A program made the position numbers and the translations under genes. DNA of 64,000 nucleotides from Littorina saxatilis. Lineage: Eukaryota > Mollusca > Gastropoda > Littorinimorpha > Littorinidae. Positions 48,101-55,702 of this stretch are shown in pieces. Within the stretch, counting starts at the first letter, position 1, and each line of letters starts with the position of its first letter. A model generated the notes under the pieces. It saw only the letters and a list, made by a program, of their open reading frames with translations, was not told where the DNA came from and did not search any database. The stretch covers positions 73,460,583 through 73,524,582 of the forward strand of contig NC_090245.1 in NCBI RefSeq assembly GCF_037325665.1, read 5' to 3'.

Positions 48101-51100
48101 TACAAACAAATGAGTTGATATACAGTTGAATCACATGGAATAAAACCGGACTGAACTGGTGTCAACTGGTTATACTCGTTCAAATAAGCAAACACGTGAC
48201 ATTGTACACACCTTTACCTACACAGCTAAGAAGTGATATCTGTCGGTAATTTGAACATAATTCCTTTTCACCTTTTTATATGGCCCAAAGTCAGAATTGG
48301 TGTCCATTTTTGTGACATACAAAATCAATTTTAAAAATGAACATTTTCTTTGTTTTGAAAATAGAGATTATTTTAGAGCATAAATACGCAAGAAACAGCT
48401 ATGATTTAAGAAAACTCATGTTTGATCACTTCACAGATTCAGGCTTAAAAGTTTGCATGAGTTCATAACTTCACACCGTCACAAAATTTAGACTTGTTAA
48501 ATCATTGTTGCTACATGTATTGGGTCTGTTTTAGACATCTGAGCAAATTGCTACAGCAAATTACTTTGCATTTCAAGCAAGTTAAACTTGTTTTGGCCAC
48601 GCATGATGCAGATGTGAACTCCATTAATGGGAAGTTCATAACTTCACATAATTTACTTTTATTGGTATAATAAATTTAATTTATACAGGCAGGAAACAAT
48701 TTGTTTAGTTTTTTAATCTGAAAAAGGTGAGCTGGAACATGAAGGTAATTTTTGAAGATGAAGTGTGGAGAAGATTTTTTGGTTATCTGTATTATTTATA
48801 GAAATTAATATTGTCACAATTTTTTCACAGCAAATATTGGCATAAGTTATCATTAAATCTACAATTTTGTTGTTTTTGTGCAAAATGTGCTTGAAAAGTA
48901 CCATCAAAAGGATTTCAATACACCAAAATGTTTGTCTGACTCAAAGAGTTGGCAGAAACTGAAAGTTTTTTTAGAATGTCCTAGGAGTTCATAACTTCAC
49001 ACCGTGACATCACAAACTATGGCTAATTCAAACCAAAGTAAGAAAGTGCATATGTCATCTTATTTTCTCTCCAGCTACTCTTTGTAATCAACATACAACT
49101 AAGTAATAAAAGTAAAACATTTGTGAAAACAAACGATAACAAAAATCATAAAATGTGAGTGTGCGCATAACTTCACAAGAATTTTTGTTATGTTGGTCTC
49201 TAGTACAGTTACTGTATAATATATTTGCAAAACAATGACAAACTGAGAACACAGAGTTATAGTATAGGCTAAAGCTGCACTTATATTACAAAATCAGATT
49301 TTAATTGCCAAAATAAAACAAATTGTTTGAAACTTGTGAAAGTTCATAACTTCACATCAATCACACATTTATACTAAAGTAACTAACTAAAGTCTCTTGC
49401 AAATAATTCTAAACAACTTAATGATTTACTTAACCAAACTCAGTCATGAAAACTGTTACCGAAATCATTATTTAGTTAGTGTTTATGTCAGCTGACTGTG
49501 TGTTCATAACTTCACATCATTTATTTAACTGAAAAGCTACGTACTAAAATCTGCTGGTAAATTAAAATAAAAATGACATCAAACTGTAACAGCCTACTCT
49601 GGAGAAGAGCAGCACATCATTTGAGGTAGTGATTTAGTGTAGTAAATTAATTATTGTGTATAAATCATACTCATGGCATGTGTTCATAACTTCACACCGT
49701 GGGGCTGAGGGTCAGTTGATGTGAAGTTATGTACACCGTGCAGTCAACCCAGATTCATGCTGGAATTATCAAAATGTAATTTTGAGGGTTGATATTCAGA
49801 AAACTTCTTACAAAATGTCCAGATAAAGTCAAATGTACTCTTTTGCTATTAACAAGGCATTGTTTTAAACACGCCCTTGAAAAATGAGCTTGAGTTATGT
49901 GAAGTTATGAACTTCATGACAAAACGGCTAAGTACTTCAGAAAGAAACAGTCAGCAGCCAGTAGATTCTTTTTGTGATGAAAATCATGGTACAGTGTAAT
50001 TTGGAAACTGAAAATAGTCATTTTACATATATTTTGGGTTTTGACATGAGTTAGTAACTCTCACATAAAAATAGTGCGCAAGACACAGAGAAAATGGCTA
50101 ACTAAAGCATACTGCTTGACTTTAGTGACAAAAATTGCTTAGTATCTAAATCTAATGTACTTTTATTTGCAAAATTGCTGTTCCACTACAACCTTAACTT
50201 TCATGGCTAGCATTTAAGGACAAAAAACACTCTCAGTGGAGATAGTAGGAAAGTTCATAACTTTCTCACAAGAATTTTTTATTTCTCAATTACTCAAACA
50301 CCAATGAATGAACTTGATGCAAACTTTCAGTGTGACTGCTGCTAGTGGATCCAAATGCATTACAAAGCTAGGTGTTACCCAACCAGTCAATTTACTCATT
50401 TTATAAGGCAAAAGGTTGGAAAGTTCATAACTCTTTTTTCACAAGAAAATCTGCACGTAAACTTCAAACTACTTTTGAACATGCAAAAACAAGTCAAACA
50501 ACCCTTTTTATGTTTTATACCTCTGCAAAACATACTGTAAAATACTTTTTTACAAAAATATATCAGGTTTCAATCTTTAATTATTATTTAGAGCTGATCA
50601 GTGAACATAAATGAAGTCTTACGGAAATAGTTATGAACTTTCTGTGAAATTTTGTCTCCCCATTTTCTGCAGGCTCACTGACAAAATTCAAAAACTTTGC
50701 TTTGTCAAAGGTACATTTGAGTTTTACTGGCTCAGTGAAAAGTCATTCATGACATTCTGTCCCATAAATATGACAGAGTAGACCATGTTTCAATATGCTG
50801 TAAGGTCATGTCACAAAAAATGGCCAAAATGTAGTGCTGCTGACTTCAGATAATGGCGACATTTTCATTAAAAACAACAACTGAGCACACAATGTTTCTC
50901 TAGGTGTGTACTTCATACTTTTTTTTACAAGTCTCATTAATCTTTACAAGGATTTTATTTTTCTTTGATGTACAAATCAGGTTAGAGCCAAGGTTGCACA
51001 GCTATTTCAGCTGTGGACACCATTTCAGACTTAAGGCCATATATCGGAATTACATTAGCTATCTTCCATATTGCAGGAACTGTGGCTTCTTCGAGAGATC

Positions 51101-54100
51101 TGTTGAACAATGCAGTGAGTGGCATCGCAATAATATCTGCACATGCAGCCAGAACTCTATTTGAAACAGAATCAGGACCAGAGGCTTTGCGTACATCAAG
51201 ATTCTTCAACATAGTAAGCACGTGAAATCAATGGTGGTATTCTGTTCTCTAACTTCAGGAACTCCATCATCATCATCATCCAATACCGATTGTTTTACAA
51301 AACATTCATTGGAAGACATACCTTTGCGTGACATAAACGACTTTACTAATTTCCACCAAACTTTATTACCAAAACAGTCTTGTGAACTAACACGATTATC
51401 CAATTCTTTTAAATATTCTGCTTTCCTCAATCGAATAACATCAGTTAATTTATTGCGAATTCTTCGGAAAAAATCCCAGATCCAAACAGAATTCAATAAT
51501 TTTGCTATGTGTGTATCTTTTTCTTTTTATCAATCAATCGTTTAATACCGTCAGTCATCCAGGGTGTATCCGCTTCTCTCACAGTTATTTCTTTAACTGG
51601 CATACACTGTGTGACCATATCCATTAGGGTATCCGAAAATTTCTTTCTTTCTTTCTTTCTTTCTTTGGTGTTTAACGTCGTTTTCAACCATTCAAGGTTA
51701 TATCGCGACGGGGGAAGATGGCATAGGGGAAAGGGGGGAGATGGGATAGAGCCACTTGTTAATTGTTTCTTGTTCACAAAAGCACTAATCAAAAAATTGC
51801 TCCAGGGGCTTGCAACGTAGTACAATATATGACCTTACTGGGAGAATGCAAGTTTCCAGTACAAAGGACGTATTTTGTTTGTTTATTTGTTGCTTAACGT
51901 CCAGCCGACTACGCAGAGCCATATCAGGACGAGGAAGGGGGGGATGAAGGGGGCCACTTGTCAAGCGATTCCTGTTTACAAATGCACTAACCCATTACTT
52001 GTGTCCCAGCAGGCTTTAGTAAAACTAAATTAATACCTACTGGAAGATTACCAGTTTCCAGTATGTTAAAATAGGCTTAACCTATCTACTGCTGGACTTA
52101 CATCAGAACACTAACAGATTAAACTATACATGAATCGCGAGACAAGCGGCAAGAGAAGAGATTTTTGGAAAAAATACAGGTGAATGAGCAAGAAGGCAGA
52201 AAAAAGAAAAGAATTCATGAAGAAAAAGAGAGCATGACAGGAAAGAGGAACCAAAAATCTACCTAACAGCAAACTAGAAAGCTCCTGCGGTTCCAAAAAC
52301 AGGAGGGGCCTTTAATTTCATAACCGCAGTGCCCCACTGCGGGAACAAAGGACGTAACATTTCTTACATACTGCTTGACTAAAATCTTTACAAACATTGA
52401 CTATAATATATTCTATACAAGAAACACTTAACAAGGGTAAAAGGAGAAACAGAACCTGTTAGTCGCCTCTTACGACATGCTGGTTAGCATCGGGTAAATT
52501 CTTTCTCGTCCCAACCAATATGGGACTCCCCCTAACCCGCGGGGGGTGTATCCGAAAATGCCTCTGCTGCTTCTTTGGTGACAGAGCTGGTGTCTCCTCT
52601 ACACTATCTGAATCTCGCACTCTTTTCCATGTTTCACTTCAATCACAAGTTGCCACGCAGACGCTGAACTAAGTCTAAGAACAATGACTCAATGCTGAGA
52701 ACACAAGCGCTTCCGGTAAATCAGAAAACGTCTTTTCAGTGCAACGGCCAACTAATTGGTCAAAACATCTTACAACAGAAACAAAGTACACTTTTTTTTT
52801 TGGAGTAAAACATCGGAATTTAAATTAAGAATCTGTAGCACCGTATTCTGCATATCAAAATCAGAGAAATTACGGAGAAACCGTAGATGTACACAGGTCT
52901 GAGAATGGTCTTTTAGGTTAGCAGTAGCCCTGTGTCAGGTTGAAATAGGCACAACCATTGGATACTTACCCTGATCTGTGTTCCAGCTAAGTCCTCCCAC
53001 GAAGATTTTCCTGCAAGAATACACCAAAGTATTATTACAAAGTGTTGTTCTCAGCCTCAGAGGACAAAAGGTCAGTTGGACCTGAATAACTAATATAGTT
53101 TGGTCCAAATGTTTTGAGTTTTGTCCAATATGCAGAAAAACGGAAGGCAAAAAGACCTATTAGGCCTAAATAAAATACCCGACCTACTCTATTTTTAGGG
53201 CCCTATAACTTTTATTACATTTGTCAAAAAAATAAAATAAAAGAGTGCAGAAACGCAATGAAAGCGAAAGCGCTCGAGTCGCACACTTACCAGGCATGGG
53301 AATTGAAAATTGTAAAAAAGGCTGGAATTTTAAGTCGACGGAGCAAAGCGCCTAGCCTTACTAGGCGGGGGCTTGCCCCCCCCACCCCCCCCCCCCCCGG
53401 AAAAATTTTTCTCCAAAGAACCCAGATGGTGCTATCTGGTGTCACCTGAGCTCCAAGTTTGCCATTAAATTCTGGTTTTTTGCTTTTTTGAAGAACTTTT
53501 TTTTATAAATGTATTATAATTATATATGGTTTAAATTTGTTAAACTGATCTGTTGAGATAAACAGGAAAATGTAACTTGTAACACAATCTGTGAAATCTG
53601 GTTTACTTTTCAAACATACTAGTTCAAGTAACTGAGGACCGTAGCAGTGCGTGAACAAAGTACGGACAGTTTTCGCAGGCTTTTGCGCAAAGGCAAAAGT
53701 AACCGGTCCTTTTTTTTGTGTGCCCCCCCCCCCCCCTTATTTTTTCGGCGACACTTTCGCTTTTTCGGCATTACAAAAAATAATTCGGCCTGAAGAGTTT
53801 TACTTTCAAGAAATTAAAGTTAAAGGTTTGAAAAAGTTTCAGAGAACTGGTGTTTGATGCAGTAAGCAACATAATTCAGGGGCGGTGTTAAGGGGTTCCG
53901 CCCTCCCCCCCCCCCCCCAAAAGATGTCTGTGATTGTGAATACATTTTTTTCTGTTTGTAAAGCCGAGAGAAAGATAATTGTTTAATTGTCATAGTATGC
54001 GACATGTCTTCCTTCTAACCATACTATGATGTCGGGAGCAAATATCAGTGAAGATAAATTGCCATTTTTTAATACTAACGTTAAAAGAAATAATGAGTGG

Positions 54101-55200
54101 TTGCTGACACCAGTTGATCATGTTTAAAATCAAGGATAAGCCACAAATTGTTTATAAAATAGCTAAAATTCTTCAGCTTCAGTGTTGCGGTGACTTTGTA
54201 TGAGCCGACTTTGCATGAGCCAAAATAATAGCCGAAAATTTTCCAAGATGTCCAAAAGCTTTCTGACAAATGTCCCAACATGAAAATGTCTAGCAACACC
54301 CCGATTTCAAAATTTCATGTGTCATTGCTACCCAGATACCAAATAGGTCTATTCCAAGCTCTTGCATACTTCAGAGCACAGCAAAGCATGTGGTCCAGCT
54401 ATCCCGCGCAAGCTGCAAAAGCCGGTGTTCAAAGTTCTCATGACGCTTAAAGCATGTAACGCAGAGACAGAAAAGCCGATGGAGGACTGAAAGGTTTTAT
54501 GAAAGGTTCGAACCATGTGCTTGAAATGAAGAGAATCGAGACTGAAGGTGTACTCAAATACACCATCAGTTTGCAAAGAATATTAAGACAGTTCCCGCAG
54601 TAACACATGCTAGTTTTAAGGTTTTACACGTGCAAACAACAAATTGAACACCCCTGGCAAATTCAAAATGGCCGCCAGGTGCCATTTAAAAATGTTCCTT
54701 TCCCACTGTTTGTACTGCGAAACCTGCCATATTCCTACTCCTAGAGAGAAAAAATCTGTACATAAGAAAAAGGTTCAAGGCATGTGACTGTAACATATAT
54801 GTATTATCGATTGAAAGCGTGGCAAACTAGAAGTAGAAAACGCTTTTGAACAACCCGTTATGTACGCGACCCGCGTGGCGTCGTCTATTGCGGGGTCACC
54901 CATTACGTTGAAAATGGACTTTTATTCCTATTTGTGACATTCTCTGCCTGTGATCCACCAGGTATTCTGAAAAATGCTCTAATTTACAGCTGCTTCATGG
55001 CGAAAGAATAGCATTACTATTAGCAAAATCTTAAGCTCTTTGTCGTGAACCAATCTAAGAGAGTGCGTTTGACGGCCATTCAAACAATGTAAGATGTTCT
55101 CATCTAAAACAAGTAACGCCTTTGCCAGCAAACTTTATATCAAGAAATCATTGACATATCACTGAATGCAAACTTACCCGCTTTCATCTCGTCCGCCCAT
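20936..55200 (-). CDS. dazap1: DAZAP1-type hnRNP: two RRM domains and Gly/Gln/Tyr-rich tail
   Basis: Eleven exons join in frame on the minus strand: 55200-55178, 53010-52970, 35826-35660, 35505-35464, 35267-35115, 33850-33802, 30578-30496, 28319-28070, 25124-25074, 22152-22090 and 21177-20936. They give 387 aa (human DAZAP1 is 407). RRM1 spans about residues 9-77 (RNP2 IFVGGL 10-15; RNP1 KSRGFGFVSF 47-56). RRM2 spans about 118-193 (RNP2 IFVGGL 119-124; RNP1 RSRGFGFLTF 156-165). The linker reads VDAKACNARGTTPK, close to the DAZAP1 linker. The tail is Gly/Trp/Gln/Asn- then Gly/Tyr/Gln-rich, and ends SSQNFHPYSR, like the vertebrate DAZAP1 end FHPYRR. Known family roles are splicing and translation control of bound mRNAs in nucleus and cytoplasm. 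Introns reach 17 kb and are full of transposons. Confidence 0.9.
21588..21711. repeat. 62-bp perfect tandem duplication
   Basis: 21588-21649 and 21650-21711 are identical; each starts GTAGCACCTTTCAGTACAGA. It lies in the last intron of dazap1. Perfect identity means a recent event or an assembly duplication. Confidence 0.9.
22090..22152 (-). CDS. dazap1: dazap1 exon 10 (63 nt)
   Basis: In-frame (phase 1 to phase 1) exon encoding GYAGQQGQADPSQAGGNYGY. Its 21-codon length and symmetric phase mean it could be skipped without a frameshift. Confidence 0.85.
22691..23565. mobile_element. DNA element with CAGACCTGGGAACCC ends, 6-bp target duplication
   Basis: Left CAGACCTGGGAACCC, right GGGTTCCCAGGTCTG, target ATGACC at 22685-22690 and 23566-23571. 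It is 875 bp with no transposase. Two relatives are at 26853-27160 and 34208-35049. Confidence 0.85.
24133..24858 (+). mobile_element. Repeat family A, copy 2 (intact)
   Basis: Full copy with the ACTCACATGC/GCATGCGAGT ends. It carries repeated TGACCTTGACC and TCAAGGTCA blocks and a GGACGGACGG run near the right end. Confidence 0.8.
25074..25124 (-). CDS. dazap1: dazap1 exon 9 (51 nt)
   Basis: Phase 1 to phase 1 exon encoding QGGGQQGYGGYGNYQQ within the Gly/Tyr/Gln tail. Acceptor TTTTTTTGTCTCCAG is strong; the donor is CAAG|GTGAAA. Confidence 0.85.
25125..26278. other. Unique intron sequence of dazap1
   Basis: No repeat border or exon is recognised. A 114-codon minus frame at 25544-25888 has no family likeness. 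Confidence 0.35.
26279..26461 (-). CDS. dazap1: Possible cassette exon of dazap1 (183 nt)
   Basis: A minus-strand frame between exons 8 and 9 reads MGGMPPGPQCYGMDMGAAPL and continues Pro/Ala/Gly-rich to PTFSAG. With acceptor TATACCAG at 26462-26469 and a donor at 26279, it is exactly 61 codons in phase 1-1, so it would insert cleanly into the tail. The donor (CAG|GTCTTG) is weak. Alternatively the frame runs to its stop near 26223 as an alternative last exon. Composition fits a DAZAP1-type tail, but it may be non-coding. Confidence 0.4.
26853..27160. mobile_element. Short CAGACCTGGGAACCC-ended element
   Basis: It is 308 bp with ends CAGACCTGGGAACCC and GGTTCCCAGGTCTG. Flanks CATTAT/CATAAT are a 6-bp target with one change. 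It is a short relative of 22691-23565. Confidence 0.78.
27169..27926 (-). mobile_element. Retroposon family F, copy 1, split by a SINE
   Basis: Read on the minus strand it begins with CCCCCGCGGGTTAGGGGGAA, contains GTAAGAGGCGACTAACGGAT, and ends with a CCAAATAAAGAAAGAAA tail. CTGCATAATCT flanks both sides (11 bp). A second copy is at 51641-52547. No tRNA head and no ORF. Confidence 0.75.
27424..27810 (+). mobile_element. tRNA-derived SINE with GAAGAAGAA tail
   Basis: The head GTTGTGGCGTGGTGGTAAGA (A box) and GTGAGTTCGAATCCCGGTCG (B box) are tRNA-like. The tail is AGAAGGAGAAGAAGAA. Flanks GACTATATTC/GACTAAATTC are the target duplication. It is inserted in retroposon F copy 1. Confidence 0.82.
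28070..28319 (-). CDS. dazap1: dazap1 exon 8 (RGG-type and Gly/Trp/Asn/Gln region)
   Basis: It opens VECKKAEPRGAGGRGGGG, the end of RRM2 followed by RGG-like repeats, then WNQG/QQGW repeats to NGWQ. It ends in phase 1 at CAGG|GTGAGG. RGG repeats are known methylation and RNA-binding sites in hnRNPs. Confidence 0.9.
28320..30495. other. AT-rich intron of dazap1
   Basis: A 2.2-kb stretch free of the repeat families seen elsewhere in this gene. A short TA run lies at about 29181-29200. No exon recognised. Confidence 0.4.
30496..30578 (-). CDS. dazap1: dazap1 exon 7 (RRM2 RNP1)
   Basis: It carries FGFLTFDNEDSVEQACGEHY and VDVNGKQ, the RNP1 strand and following helix of RRM2. Phases 1 and 0 fit its neighbours. 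Confidence 0.88.
31112..31902. mobile_element. TTAA-flanked element with 137-bp terminal inverted repeats
   Basis: Ends AGGCACAGTAAGCCTCCCGT and, reversed, AGGCACAGTAAGCCTCTCGT run as inverted repeats for about 137 bp with few changes. TTAA flanks at 31108-31111 and 31903-31906. TTAA targets are used by piggyBac and Kolobok elements. No transposase is present. It lies in dazap1 intron 6. Confidence 0.85.
31907..33801. other. Unique intron sequence of dazap1
   Basis: No repeat or exon recognised; the minus-strand frames here show no family likeness. Confidence 0.35.
33802..33850 (-). CDS. dazap1: dazap1 exon 6 (49 nt, RRM2 middle)
   Basis: It encodes VTEVVIMFDHEKGRSR plus one base. This is the loop and strand that lead into RNP1. 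Confidence 0.88.
34208..35049. mobile_element. CAGACCTGGG-family element hosting a retroposon
   Basis: Ends CAGCCCTGGGAACCC and GGGTTCCCAGGTGTG, each one base off the family ends. Flanks ACAATA/ACAAAA. It contains retroposon G copy 1 (34410-34878). Confidence 0.75.
34410..34878 (-). mobile_element. Retroposon family G, copy 1
   Basis: About 470 bp. On the minus strand it starts with the hairpin CCGCAGTGGGGCACTGCGG and ends GACGTTAAGCAACAAATAAA then CAAACA. Target duplication GACAATGCTGTAATT (15 bp). Four copies in the window are nearly identical. Confidence 0.85.
35115..35267 (-). CDS. dazap1: dazap1 exon 5 (poly-Gly linker and RRM2 RNP2)
   Basis: It opens PPSRGGYG, runs through 13 glycines, then VIGRTTKIFVGGLPNNATED and on to FQRFGN. 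Phase 0 at both ends. Confidence 0.9.
35464..35505 (-). CDS. dazap1: dazap1 exon 4 (42 nt, inter-RRM linker)
   Basis: It encodes exactly VDAKACNARGTTPK, phase 0 both sides. The Cys/Pro/Arg-type linker resembles the DPKPCTPRG linker of vertebrate DAZAP1. Confidence 0.88.
35660..35826 (-). CDS. dazap1: dazap1 exon 3 (RRM1 core)
   Basis: It encodes SLQSYFSQYGEITDCIVMKN, then TGKSRGFGFVSFKDSATVDV, and ends SIDGRT. RNP1 is intact. Confidence 0.92.
36385..37275 (-). pseudogene. Decayed piggyBac-like transposase N-terminus, split by a retroposon
   Basis: On the minus strand an ATG at 37271 opens MATPTASSGNHGVNNPR, then RFTLQETIELLTTEGSD, an acidic Asp/Glu/Ser/Gly stretch, then IKIFPTLPPYTGRSGLH in another frame. 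The acidic N-terminus and PPYTGxxG block are like piggyBac-family transposases. A stop, a frameshift and retroposon G copy 2 interrupt it, and the catalytic domain is absent. Assignment is from memory of the family style. Confidence 0.55.
36603..37074 (-). mobile_element. Retroposon family G, copy 2
   Basis: Same sequence as copy 1. Target duplication TCACGCCCACT (11 bp) lies in the piggyBac-like relic. Confidence 0.87.
37594..38399 (+). mobile_element. Repeat family A, copy 3
   Basis: Full copy with an extra block of about 55 bp near its left end (about 37628-37682). TCAAGGTCA and TGACCTTGACC clusters are conserved. The right end carries a longer GGACGGACGG run. Confidence 0.8.
38659..39128 (-). 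mobile_element. Retroposon family G, copy 3
   Basis: Target duplication AAATTTCAGTAG (12 bp). Nearly identical to copies 1, 2 and 4. Confidence 0.87.
39331..40083 (+). mobile_element. Repeat family D, copy 4
   Basis: It runs from TACATTTAGTCAAGTTTTGA to TTCGCCTTACGCAACTTG, inside the CAGACCTGTGCACA element. Confidence 0.78.
41341..42227. mobile_element. Insertion in the LINE carrying a BED-like transposase fragment
   Basis: The LINE frame breaks here between FNQSK and EHLLVS. The left part is GC-rich palindromic sequence (GGGGTCCAGGGGCAACGCCC). Borders are approximate and no matching ends were found. Confidence 0.5.
41612..41871 (-). pseudogene. N-terminal exon of a hAT/BED-type transposase, with an internal stop
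   Basis: From an ATG at 41871 the frame reads MASGFRIVLLAVEALTIDDQ, then KWKANWLSEEM, then one TAG, then in the same frame LIGDSIAKISIPGQAVCTWC and GHCVVKYGLGGKNVLVLKVF, ending at a donor-like AAG|TAAGT region. The PGQAxCTWC block looks like the first zinc-ligand pair of BED-like fingers in mollusc hAT-type proteins. Function otherwise unknown. Confidence 0.45.
43181..43219. repeat. C-rich and CCCT tract
   Basis: A poly-C run followed by (CCCT)n. Low-complexity sequence inside the TTAA element. Confidence 0.75.
44180..44720 (+). pseudogene. Relic of a Mutator-like (mollusc-type) transposase exon
   Basis: After a TTATTAG acceptor-like site the plus strand reads GWSKGRASPPVVAARRKIDL and MEKFAKPELPSSTAETSALP, then CWAFVNIDQLNLLLKGL, then in other frames SLIMKEGDASAQGFAQALHL and MTMLVHGKGHSALQKFAAVL. 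The order matches proteins labelled Mutator-like transposase domain in animals. At least one stop and two frameshifts break it, and most of the catalytic part is gone. Confidence 0.6.
45934..46097. mobile_element. Foldback element with about 57-bp arms
   Basis: TTACAACACTCGTGG... on the left mirrors ...CCACTCGTGTTGTAA on the right. The shared arm contains ATATGGCTTGTATTTCAGTC and AAGACCCAGCGG. The loop is also partly palindromic. No coding capacity. Confidence 0.82.
46163..46228 (+). mobile_element. Tiny truncated SINE tail with 11-bp target duplication
   Basis: A 66-bp insert ending GCGAACGACGAAGAA, flanked by GAATAAGAAAT at 46152-46162 and 46229-46239. This is the mark of target-primed insertion of a 5'-truncated SINE. 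Confidence 0.75.
46533..47450 (+). repeat. Tandem 360-375 bp units
   Basis: GTAATTAAAATGTTG(T/C)AACTTTTGAATG recurs at about 46533, 46893 and 47270 (as CAATTAAAATG), with TTTTTATGAGTCTGACAGTT at about 46258, 46656, 47018 and 47392. A single related unit starts at about 44717. Copies are roughly 80-90% alike by eye. Confidence 0.78.
48281..51039. mobile_element. 2.76-kb TA-flanked element with iterated TTCATAACTTCACA motif
   Basis: TA at 48279-48280 and 51040-51041. Ends TGGCCCAAAGTCAGAATTGG and, reversed, TGGCCTTAAGTCTGAAATGG are inverted repeats of about 25 bp. Removing it restores LINE frame P-I-Y-K-K-G. No transposase or long frame. The motif GTTCATAACTTCACA or a near match occurs about every 100-350 bp (48461, 48634, 48987, 49163, 49342, 49502, 49682, 50253, 50423) and inverted at about 49719, 49898 and 50629. 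Confidence 0.85.
51641..52547 (-). mobile_element. Retroposon family F, copy 2, split by retroposon G copy 4
   Basis: Target duplication GTATCCGAAAAT at 51629-51640 and 52548-52559, in LINE sequence. Ends and body match copy 1 (27169-27926). Confidence 0.8.
51873..52344 (-). mobile_element. Retroposon family G, copy 4
   Basis: Target duplication ACAAAGGACGTA (12 bp). Nearly identical to the other three G copies. Confidence 0.87.
52970..53010 (-). CDS. dazap1: dazap1 exon 2 (41 nt, RRM1 RNP2)
   Basis: It encodes KIFVGGLSWNTDQ with split codons at both ends (phase 2 in, phase 1 out), acceptor TTCTTGCAG, donor CAGG|GTAAGT. It lies between two long repeat-filled introns. Confidence 0.9.
53011..55177. 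other. dazap1 intron 1
   Basis: It has GC-rich and poly-C tracts (about 53360-53400, 53724-53736, 53903-53918) and, at 54018-54170, an inverted relative of part of the 17740-19352 element. No exon is seen. Confidence 0.45.
55178..55200 (-). CDS. dazap1: dazap1 exon 1 (start, 23 nt)
   Basis: ATG GGC GGA CGA GAT GAA AGC GG|GTAAGT encodes MGGRDESG with a split last codon that completes in exon 2. The short acidic start before RNP2 is like other DAZAP1 proteins. Confidence 0.85.
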
Positions 55201-55264
55201 ATTTGATCGTAGGTTTTTACTGTAGTTGCTAAATGAAGATTTCTCAGGATAGCTGTGGACGTGC

Positions 55265-55300
55265 GGCGTGTCCCAAAATGGCGCTTATAAGAGAGAGAAA
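55265..55300 (-). promoter_or_regulatory. dazap1: Probable dazap1 core promoter with YY1-like site
   Basis: On the minus strand TCTTATAAGCGCCATTTTGG lies about 80 bases before the start codon. GCGCCATTTTG is close to the YY1 site that marks initiators of many housekeeping animal genes. A TATAAG lies beside it. Activity is inferred. Confidence 0.4.
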
Positions 55301-55702
55301 GAGAAGAAGCGCCCCCTTGCGAAAAACTGCGAACAAAGAGATTTTGTCGATTAACCAGAAACTAACCAAAAGTTCAATAAAGCCGCCAAACAGCATTGAG
55401 AAAAATGAGAAAAGCTGTAGTCAAACAAAACAAAACAACAACAACAACATCATCAACAACAAAAATAAAGAAGAATGCCATAATCATTAAATACTCAAGG
55501 GCGATGAATTGCAAAATTACATTTAGAACCGTTGCACAAACCCGCCGCCGCAACTGATGCCTTGGAATTACTGAGATGTCACGTATCAATATCAGCAATA
55601 TTAAGAGCTTATCTTGACCATCCGAGTCCTGAGATCTTAATATTATTGAAAATGTATGATTTTATCTTCAAACGTATTGTCCTGCAGTGCAACCCTATCC
55701 TT

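Larger units (their letters stand above)
40823..52573 (-). pseudogene. 5'-truncated non-LTR retrotransposon (LINE) broken by nested insertions
   Basis: LINE pieces read in order on the minus strand: 52573-52548, 51640-51040, 48280-47767, 42338-42228 and 41340-40823. Landmarks are ADTPWMTDGIKRLI, VRKASGPDSVSNRVLAACAD, TPVQSGFIPCDST, FFDLSKAFDRVW, GVPQGSVLGPLF, FADDTSMYL (the RT catalytic YADD-type box), ANWAIKWKVKFNQSK and ESHKHLGVIFQDNCKWALH. It ends near 40823 with a CAACAACAAAAAA tail. The endonuclease domain is missing, so it is truncated. Stops and frameshifts mark it as dead. Clade (Jockey/CR1-like) is not certain. Confidence 0.85.
40539..52901. mobile_element. CAGACCTGTGCACA-ended element, copy 2, opened by a LINE
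   Basis: Left end 40539, right end 52901, target AGAATG at 40533-40538 and 52902-52907. The true element is only the outer parts (about 40539-40822 and 52574-52901), which line up with copy 1. Everything between is a LINE insertion and later insertions. Confidence 0.8.

Noticed and set aside
40539-52901. A giant 12.4-kb transposon with CAGACCTGTGCACA ends
   Set aside because: Comparison with the copy at 38603-40345 shows that only the outer 0.6 kb belongs to it; the rest is a LINE insertion and later insertions.
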